31,385 nucleotides of DNA from Heterotrichella gracilis. Its lineage: Eukaryota > Sar > Xanthophyceae > Tribonematales > Xanthonemataceae. Below, piece after piece: positions 30,236 to 31,385 of the stretch (position 1 is the first letter of the stretch; each line of letters opens with the position of its first letter). The DNA is taken from NCBI GenBank assembly GCA_032358255.1, contig JAULBX010028194.1, forward strand, positions 1 to 31,385, given 5' to 3'. The translations under genes were made by a program, and so were the position numbers. The notes below the pieces were generated by a model. It was not told where the DNA came from. It did no database searches and was given only the letters and a program-made list of their open reading frames with translations.

Positions 30236-31385
30236 TCAGCAGGTGTCAGGGTGGTCCAGCAGCGACGGCACCTGCACCTTGAGGAGGTTGATGGTGCCTG
30301 CCATATCAGGGGTGCCGTCCCCGCCCACCACATATAGGTTGAACGGCACGGGTGAGTAGCGGCACACCAATGTGTAGCCCTTGGAGTTGTCGCTGGTGCA
30401 TGTGGTGACGCCGCAGCCGATGGAGGTGCTGGTTTTCCACATAAGCTGCAGGGAGCGGGGGACGGGGGGGTTAGGGTTATGGTTTGGAGTTTAGGGAGAC
30501 GTCGCAGCCAATAATTAAATGGACAGAGATTTATTCTCCCTATAAAGAGAGAATAAAAGAGAACACCCAGTGACGAAGGTGCGGCCCCAGGTCCGAGACT
30601 TGACGTAAGGGGTCGTGATTTATAGGGCATGTGATGTCATGAGGGCATACTGTGGTGGCCCGTCTGGCTCAAGCCAAACGCATAAGCATAGGGTTTTAGG
30701 GTCACCCGCACAATCCCGTAATCCTAAAAACATCAACCCAGCAGCCAAGCTTGACATGCGCACTGTTGTAAACCCAAGGCACTGCACCGTGCGCCTGTAG
30801 ACTCTATACTCCAGCAACTACCTCATGAATCCAAAACAGTGCCTCACCTGTCCGTAGGACATAAGTGCGTGTTTCGCCAACTGTGGAACAAGAATGCTGG
30901 CGTAGAACGCACTGCAGTATTTATAGAACCTGATCTGACTGTACCAGTCGTCCTGTGAGTCAGCGCAGTTGACCGGAAGGGAAGCAAAGTTGGCACCGTT
31001 GGCGTAACGCCAGTTCACGTTCTCCCCCTCGTTGGTTGGCCGCAGGGCAACCATGTCAGACTCGTTGGAAAAGCTGGAGCGCTGCAGCCCCTGGCACCCA
31101 TACTTGTCTGCCACCTGCTTGCTGTAGGCCTGCGCCTCGGCTGCCAGCTGATCTGACCAGGTCTGCGGGGGCACGCCATGCAGCGCGCGCATGGCGTTGA
31201 CCTTGGTTAGGGTTGCGGGCCCGTCGGGGCACTGGGTGGTGGAGTAGGTGGCGGCGGGTTCGGGTGCAGGCACCGGGGCTGGGGCTGATGAAGGAGATGT
31301 TGGCGGCGGTGGTGTTGGGGGTGGCGGTGAGGGGGGTGGTGGTGATGGAGAGGGAGGTGTTGGCGATGGTGGGGATGGTGATGGG
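30236..31385 (-). CDS. CAP-G: divergent CAP protein, partial at right edge
   Basis: Exon 3 is 30445-30236. Exon 2 begins beyond the window and ends at 30848 (GT-AG, phase 0). The visible part has an SP-rich/APAP linker (PSPSPPSPTPPSP style, without Lys), then a CAP domain with clear homology (TTQCPDGPATLTKVNAMRAL, GVPPQTWSDQLAAEAQAYSK). The cavity residues are largely gone: the first His is Arg (QRSSF), the second Glu is Gln (YSQI), and the signature GHFTQ is replaced by MSYGQ, joined to LMWK. Only Glu of GENVN remains. Cysteines around GCG, TTC and VCRY are kept, so the fold is probably preserved. Exon 1 and the signal peptide lie outside the window. Function is unknown; a structural or binding role without the cavity is inferred. 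Confidence 0.8.

Noticed and set aside
1..31385. tRNA, rRNA or snRNA genes
   Set aside because: No cloverleaf, conserved tRNA boxes or U4/U6-like sequence was recognised by eye; a covariance-model scan would be needed to exclude small RNAs.

Overview
The window is eukaryotic nuclear DNA, most likely from a volvocalean or other chlorophycean green alga. The evidence is GC-rich coding exons split by many short GT-AG introns, hydroxyproline-type (S)PPP linkers in secreted proteins, and numerous short plant/algal telomere-type stretches (CCCTAAA/TTTAGGG) scattered in introns and flanks. I cannot name the species. A Haematococcus-like or other TTTAGGG-telomere alga fits better than Chlamydomonas reinhardtii, whose telomere unit has an extra T.

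Every convincing gene lies on the minus strand. Six are members of one family of secreted CAP/SCP (PR-1-like) proteins, called A to G here (no B), each with three exons. Exon 1 encodes a His-rich n-region and a hydrophobic signal segment. Exon 2 encodes a Pro-rich (often Lys-rich) linker and most of the CAP domain. Exon 3 encodes the CAP C-terminus. Intron 2 always interrupts the CAP signature exactly after GHFTQ and before V/L-V-W. From left to right: CAP-A (479-2643), a 12-exon SART3/Prp24-type U4/U6 snRNP recycling factor (4737-11929), CAP-C (13590-15737), CAP-D (18259-20683), CAP-E (22821-about 24549, first exon broken), CAP-F (26392-28383) and CAP-G (30236 to beyond the right edge).

The CAP array grew by segmental tandem duplication. 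CAP-C and CAP-D, with about 1 kb of flank on each side, are two copies of a roughly 4.9-5.0 kb unit (about 12225-17085 and 17137-22130). CAP-E and CAP-F form a second, older pair about 3.6 kb apart. Members have diverged: CAP-G has lost three of the four CAP cavity residues, and CAP-E has lost the hydrophobic core of its signal peptide and its reading frame through a deletion of roughly 70-77 bp.

Two unusual sequence-level patterns recur across unrelated genes. First, the edges of exons (an exon end plus its splice site) are tandemly duplicated into the neighbouring intron or 3' flank, in the CAP genes and in the SART3-like gene. Second, telomere-like repeats sit within tens of bases of splice sites. 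Upstream of CAP exon 3 they always read C-rich on the gene's sense strand, where CTAAC/CTAAA could act as branch points. In CAP-A, -E and -F the donor side carries the complementary G-rich form. The splice-resolved gene models below were built by hand; every junction uses GT-AG, and phases agree across all exons except the broken CAP-E exon 1.
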